NCBI GenBank assembly: GCA_934141475.1
Contig: CAKPCG010000039.1
Coordinates: 1-11,562 of the forward strand
From: an uncultured Clostridia bacterium
GTDB lineage: Bacteria; Bacillota; Clostridia; TANB77; CAG-508
Length of the DNA: 11,562 nt
Direction of reading: 5' to 3'
Part shown: piece after piece, positions 6,804-11,562 of the stretch
How the letters are laid out: each line of letters begins with the position of its first letter
How positions within the stretch are numbered: position 1 is the first letter of the stretch
Notes under the pieces: generated by a model
What the model was told of the DNA's origin: nothing
Database searches by the model: none
What the model saw: only the letters and a program-made list of their open reading frames with translations
Position numbers and translations under genes: made by a program

Positions 6804-8094
6804 ATAACATAACATTTCCAGAAACATACTCAATGTTTGGATTTTCTTTTTTATTTAATATTAATATAGATATAATTGTAATTGGACCTACTCTTCCAAT
6901 ATACATTAATGCTGTAAGTATAAGTTTTGCCCCCATGCTTAGTGCTCCTGTATTTACAACTGTTAGTCCTGTTGCAGAAAAGGCTGAAGCACACATAAAT
7001 AAGTTTTTATCTAATCCTAAATTTTCCACTTTTTCCAATGCAAACATTGAAATTAATACTAATACAGAACATATAACAATATTTGTTATTGCTTGCCTTA
7101 CAGTTTGCATATCTATTTTTTTATAAAATACTACTATGTCTTTTTTATTTCTAAGTGTTGCTCTTACCATTAATACTAAAATTGCAAATGATGTAATTCT
7201 TATTCCTCCTGAGGTAGAGCCAGGGGCTCCTCCTATGATCATTAGAAATGATATTAATAATTTTGTTATTACATTTGTTGAACTCATATTTATTGTTGCA
7301 AATCCTGTTGTTCTTGCAGATACACTAGTAAACAAAGCTTGCAAAATAGTTAAATTTGGTTGTTCAATTTTTATTAATACTAATGATATTATATAAATTA
7401 TTACACTTGCCCATACAACTATTTTTGTATGGAAGCTAATATGAGTAAAGCTTTTTTTCTTTATACATCTTATTATGTCTTCCATTACAAAATATCCAAT
7501 AGAACCTAAAAACATTAAAATCATAAATACTATATTTACATATACATTTTTAGAAAATATTGTAAGGCTTGTAGAACCTATTATGTCAAATCCTGCATTG
7601 CAAAATGCTGTTATTGAATGAAATATGCTGTACCATATTCCCTTTTTTATTCCAAATCTTGGTAAAAAGTCTATTCCAAGTAGTATACTTCCAATTATTT
7701 GAATAATTATAGTATATTTTATAACCTCTTTTAACCTTTCTTTTAGTTTTCCATAGTTTGTATCATTTAAAGCACTTCCAAGTAGTAATGTTTCAGATAA
7801 TGACAGTTTTCTTCTTTTAAAGCTTAATATAAATGAAATAAATGTTACAAACCCTATTGCTCCTATTTCTGTAATGATCGCAATTACAATTTGCCCTATA
7901 AAAGTAAAGTCTTGTGACAAATTAACTGTTGTAAGACCATTTACACATGTTGCAGAAACCGCTGTAAATAGAGCATCAAAAGAAGATATATGTCCATTAT
8001 TACATATAGGTAACATAAGTATTACCCATCCTGCAAGTATAACTGATAAAAATCCAAAACATGGTATTAAGTACATATTTTTATTTTTTAACAT
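6802..8094 (-). CDS. ktrB: KtrB/TrkH-family potassium uptake channel subunit
   Basis: Integral membrane K+ (possibly Na+-dependent) uptake protein of the SKT superfamily, built from four membrane-pore-membrane repeats. All four pore loops are present with the selectivity-filter glycine: SATCVNGLT (Gly53), ITAFCNAGF (Gly168), SVSARTTGF (Gly264) and SAFSATGLT (Gly376). The intramembrane gating-loop region GGAPGSTSGGI (288-298) and the late GRVGP (400-404) are intact. The 430-residue length fits the shorter KtrB type better than E. coli TrkH. The ATG at 8092-8094 is preceded by AAGGAAG ten nt upstream, and the dnaE stop is only 19 nt away, so ktrB is probably read from the dnaE transcript. The downstream partner KtrA is coupled by an overlapping RBS. 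The subunit itself looks fully functional, in contrast to its shortened regulator. Confidence 0.95.
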   Translation of the reverse strand: MLKNKNMYLIPCFGFLSVILAGWVILMLPICNNGHISSFDALFTAVSATCVNGLTTVNLSQDFTFIGQIVIAIITEIGAIGFVTFISFILSFKRRKLSLSETLLLGSALNDTNYGKLKERLKEVIKYTIIIQIIGSILLGIDFLPRFGIKKGIWYSIFHSITAFCNAGFDIIGSTSLTIFSKNVYVNIVFMILMFLGSIGYFVMEDIIRCIKKKSFTHISFHTKIVVWASVIIYIISLVLIKIEQPNLTILQALFTSVSARTTGFATINMSSTNVITKLLISFLMIIGGAPGSTSGGIRITSFAILVLMVRATLRNKKDIVVFYKKIDMQTVRQAITNIVICSVLVLISMFALEKVENLGLDKNLFMCASAFSATGLTVVNTGALSMGAKLILTALMYIGRVGPITIISILILNKKENPNIEYVSGNVML

Positions 8095-8113
8095 CTTTTG
8101 TTTACTTCCTTTC

Positions 8114-11100
8114 TTATATTTCCTTTATTTCTATATTTTCTTTTCCAACAATATCTACAAAAACCTCTAGTATTGGATTTGTTAAATATATTGCTCCACA
8201 TTGCAAATTTTTTTCTCCTTCTTGTACCTCAACTGGTATATTATTCATTTCTCCATTAAAATATTTTATTGCCCCTCTTAATTTCTTTTTTGCTTGTTCA
8301 TCAAGAAACGTAATATTTATTATTAATTTTTTTCTTTTTTGAACTCCAAAATTTGTTATTTCATTTGCTATAATTGATGTTTTTTCTTCTTCTCTTATGC
8401 TTAATCTTCCTTTTATTAATACAATGTTTTCTTCTACCAAGCTGTCTTTTGCTTCTAAATATGCGTTTTCAAAGGCTATTATTTCTGCCTGGCCATATAA
8501 ATCTTCAATTGTTATAAATGCCATTATTCTATTAGTTTTTGTAAATTTCTTTTTTATAGATGTTATTATTCCTGCAATTTTTACTTCTTGTCCGTCTTTG
8601 AATTTTTGTGATTTTTGAAGTTCGTATTGGTTTAAAGCTTCTAATTCTGATATATTTTCTTCATCTTCTAAATTTATTTTAGAATCTATTAAATTTAAAT
8701 CTTTTGTACTTATAGTGGTTTGTTTTTCAATTTCATCTTTTAATTTACTTAAAGGATGTCCAGATAAATATATACCTAGCATTTCCTTTTCTTGAGATAA
8801 TAATTCTTTATCTGAAAATTCTTCTGTTTCAATAAATTTGTATTTTATGTCTTCCATGTTGTTTTCTTTATCATCAGAACCTAACCCCATATCAAACATT
8901 GAAAATTGACCTTCTAAACCTTTCTTTTTGGAACTTTGAATTAAATCTATTATTCCTTCAAAAGATTTTAGCAAAGTGCTTCTATTTTGCATAAATTCAT
9001 CAAATGCTCCTGATTTTATTAAACTTTCAATACATTTTTTATTTACACCCTTTTCTACAACTCTTTCGCAAAAATCTGTAAAAGATTTAAATAAGCCATT
9101 TTCCTTTCTTTCTTTTATTATATTTTCTACAGGTGTTATTCCTACATTTTTTATACTTCCTAAGCCAAACCTTATATTTCCATTTATTGCTGTAAATTTT
9201 AATTCACTATCATTTATACTTGGTTTTAAAATTTCTATATTTAAGCTTTTACATTCATCTATATAAACAGGAACTTTGTCTAAATTTCCTAAATAACTAT
9301 TTAACATGGCTGCCATGAATTCTGGCGGATAATATGCTTTTAAATATGCTGTTTGGTATGATACAACAGCATAACATGCTGCATGTGATTTATTAAAAGC
9401 ATATTTTGCAAATTCTGCCATTTCATCAAATATTTTATTTGCAGATTTTTCATCTATTCCATTTCTTACACATCCAGGAACAACAATATTTCCTTTTTCA
9501 TCTACCTGCCCATGAATAAAAACTTCTCTTTCTTTTGCCATAACATCTAGTTTTTTCTTTCCCATTGCACGTCTAACTAAATCTGCTCTTCCTAGTGAAT
9601 AACCTGCTAAGTCACGAACAATTTGCATAACTTGTTCTTGATAAACCATACATCCATATGTTACATTTAATATAGGCTCTAGCTTTGGATGAGTATATTC
9701 GTTTTTACCAGTTTGTTTTCCCCTAACATAACGTGGTATTTGATCCATTGGTCCAGGTCTATATAATGAAACTCCTGCTATTAAGTCTTCTAAGCAGTCT
9801 GGTTTTAATTCCTGCATAAAGTTTTTCATTCCTTGGCTTTCAAACTGAAATACCCCGGCATGTTTTTCCTTCTTGCCATAATTTATATACTTTTGGGTCA
9901 TTCATTTCTTTGTCAAATTCTACATCTATTCCATAATCTTTTTTTACCATTTCTTTTGTATCTTTTATTACTGTAAGTGTACGCAGTCCTAAAAAGTCCA
10001 TTTTTAATAGACCTAGTTCCTCTAAAGTTGTCATTATATACTGAGTTGCATTTTGTCCATCTCTAACATATAGTGGAACATAGCTATCTACTGGGTCTTT
10101 TGTTATAACAACTCCGGCAAGCGTGAGTAGATGTGTTTTTAGGCATTCCCTCTAGTGCCATAGATACATCTAATAGTTTATGTATTCTTTCATCATTTTC
10201 ATATAAATTTCTTAATTCTATATTTTGGTCTAATGCTTTTTTTATTGTAATATGAATTTCGTTTGGTATCATTTTTGCAATTTTGTCTGTTTCAGCTAAA
10301 GATATATCTAGTGCTCTTCCTACATTTCTTATTGCATTTTTTGCAGCTAATGTTCCAAATGTTATAATTTGTGATACATGGTCATGCCCATATTTTTGGC
10401 ACACATAATCTATTACTTCTTGCCTTTGTTCATCACTAAAGTCCACATCAAAATCAGGCATGCTTACTCTTTCTGGATTTAGAAATCTCTCAAAAAGTAG
10501 ATTATATTTCATTGGGTCTATATCTGTTATTTCTATTGCATATGCCAAAATTGAACCTGCACCAGATCCTCTTCCTGGACCTACTGGAATGTTATGAGTT
10601 TTAGCATAATTAATATAGTCCCATACGATTAAATAATAGTCTACATATCCCATCTTTTTTATAATGCCTAATTCATACTCTGCTCTTTTTTGGTATTCTT
10701 CTGGTATATTTTTGCCATATCTTTTTTCCATACCTTTTTTACATAAATCTTCTAAAAAATTATAGTGTGTTTTATATCCTTCTGGAACTTCATAATTTGG
10801 CAAAATTGTATGACCAAATTCAAATTCCACATTACATTTTTCTGCTATTTTTACAGTGTTTTCAATCGCATCTGGAAAAGCCTTAAAATACTCACTCATT
10901 TCTTCTGGAGATTTTACATAAAGTTCTTCTGTTTCAAACTTCATTCTGTCTTCATCACTCATTCTTTTTCCAGTTTGAATACATAAAAGTACTTCATGAT
11001 TGTAGGCATCTTCTTTTTTTAAGTAATGTGCATCATTTGTTGCAACAAGTTCTATATTTAATTTTCTTGCTAATGCTACTAATTTTTGATTAGCAAAAAC

Positions 11101-11562
11101 TTGTTCTTTTATTCCATTGTTTTGAATTTCTATATAATAGTCATCTTTAAATACTCTTTTATGCCAAAGTGCAATTTCTTCTGCTTTTTCATTTTGTCCA
11201 TTTAAAAGTGCTTGATTTACACTTCCTGCTAAGCAAGCACTTAAACATATTAATCCTTCACTATATTTTTCTAATATTTCTAAATCTATTCTTGGTTTGT
11301 AATAATATCCATCAATAAATCCTAGTGATACTAGTTTGCTTAAATTTTTGTATCCTTGATTGTTTTTAGCAAGTAATATTAAATGGTTATATTTATTGTC
11401 TATTCCTGGCTCTTTGTCAAATCTAGAGCGTGGTGCCACATATACTTCACACCCTATTATCGGCTTTATTCCTTCTTTTTTGCATGCCTTATAAAAATCA
11501 ATTGCCCCATACATTACTCCGTGGTCTGTTATAGCCATAGCATCCATTCCAAGTTCTTTTGC
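8114..11562 (-). CDS. dnaE: DNA polymerase III alpha subunit DnaE, partial at the 5' end and interrupted by two +1 frameshifts
   Basis: Catalytic subunit of the replicative polymerase. The gene enters at the right edge; about 30 N-terminal codons lie outside. Three frames must be joined: 11562-10120 (481 residues), 10118-9861 (86) and 9859-8114 (581), together 1148 residues plus the missing start, a normal DnaE length. First segment: PHP domain (ITDHG, later TNDAHYL), then the polymerase palm with VGPGRGSGAGS and the catalytic PDFDVDF. Middle segment: KMDFLGLRTLT, which carries the third catalytic Asp. Last segment: VFQFES, YRPGPMDQIPRYVRG and ADLVRRAMGKKK of the fingers, the HhH region, then an OB fold (VKIAGIITSIKKKFTKTNR, about 160 residues before the end). 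No fragment alone could polymerise. Everything apart from the two inserted bases is well conserved and free of stops, so the gene is probably intact in the organism. It is first in the dnaE-ktrB-ktrA unit. Confidence 0.95.
9857..9863 (-). other. Frameshift site 2 in dnaE: extra T before GCCGG
   Basis: The coding strand reads AAA ACA T GCC GGG GTA TTT CAG. Removing the T at 9860 joins ...GKT to AGVFQFES, the form normal for DnaE. Left in place, the incoming frame reads TGC CGG GGT and stops at TGA (9840-9842) after seven codons. The inserted base lies directly 5' of GCCGG. Confidence 0.88.
10116..10122 (-). other. Frameshift site 1 in dnaE: extra T before GCCGG
   Basis: The coding strand reads ACT CAC GCT T GCC GGA GTT GTT. 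Removing one T (10119 or 10120, a TT pair on this strand) restores STHAAGVVITKDPVDS, the conserved DnaE sequence, and the frame then runs through MTTLEELGLLKMDFLG. With the T in place the frame reads TGC CGG AGT and stops at TAG (10084-10086). Confidence 0.88.

Noticed and set aside
6789..6833. Longer ktrA start (MSMFLEMLCYKEKNI extension)
   Set aside because: The extra 15 codons lie mostly inside ktrB in another frame; the AAGGAG at 6798-6803 and the family N-terminus (MKKQCIVIGLG) fix the start at 6788.
8114..9901. A stand-alone 595-residue polymerase fragment starting MTQKYINYGKK
   Set aside because: The first 14 residues are dnaE codons read in the wrong frame; the true sequence begins at the Ala of AGVFQFES (9857-9859).
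9840..10034. A separate 64-codon gene starting MTTLEELGLLKMDF
   Set aside because: It is the middle frame of dnaE, conserved on both sides of the two frame breaks and carrying the third catalytic Asp region; the ATG is an internal codon.

Overview
The window is about 11.6 kb of very AT-rich bacterial chromosome (roughly three-quarters A+T by eye). Purine-rich AGGAGG-type ribosome binding sites, SigA-type promoters and family features suggest a low-GC Firmicute, most likely a member of the Clostridia or a related gut lineage. TGG is used for Trp and the stops I could check fit the standard bacterial code. Every recognisable gene is on the minus strand; the only plus-strand gene candidate is one short ORF.

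Read in the direction of transcription (right to left): dnaE (replicative DNA polymerase III alpha) enters from the right edge without its first ~30 codons and runs to 8114. It is followed after 19 nt by ktrB/trkH (K+ channel-like subunit) and then by a short ktrA/trkA (its regulatory partner), whose RBS overlaps the ktrB stop. These three look co-transcribed. A stretch of about 500 bp (5866-6362) follows. It holds a hairpin, the plus-strand 59-codon ORF with a good RBS and a signal-peptide-like N-terminus, and a consensus SigA promoter with an inverted repeat over its predicted start point. That promoter drives a two-gene unit: a MATE transporter fused to a cytidylate-kinase-like domain, then an RNA (cytosine-5) methyltransferase that ends in a strong terminator hairpin. 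secA, with its own promoter, fills the left end.

Most of the window is core machinery: protein export, replication, rRNA modification and potassium uptake. I found no CRISPR array, IS element, tRNA, rRNA or phage module, and no clear new multi-gene system. Four points stand out. (1) dnaE is broken twice, each time by one extra T directly before GCCGG, and these are the only two CCGG sites I can find in the window; this points to a motif-linked sequencing artefact or, less likely, to recoding. (2) The MATE protein carries a kinase-like domain in one polypeptide. (3) KtrA lacks its whole C-terminal RCK_C domain. (4) An orphan secreted-peptide-like ORF lies next to the truncated ktrA and a palindrome flanked by 9-bp direct repeats.
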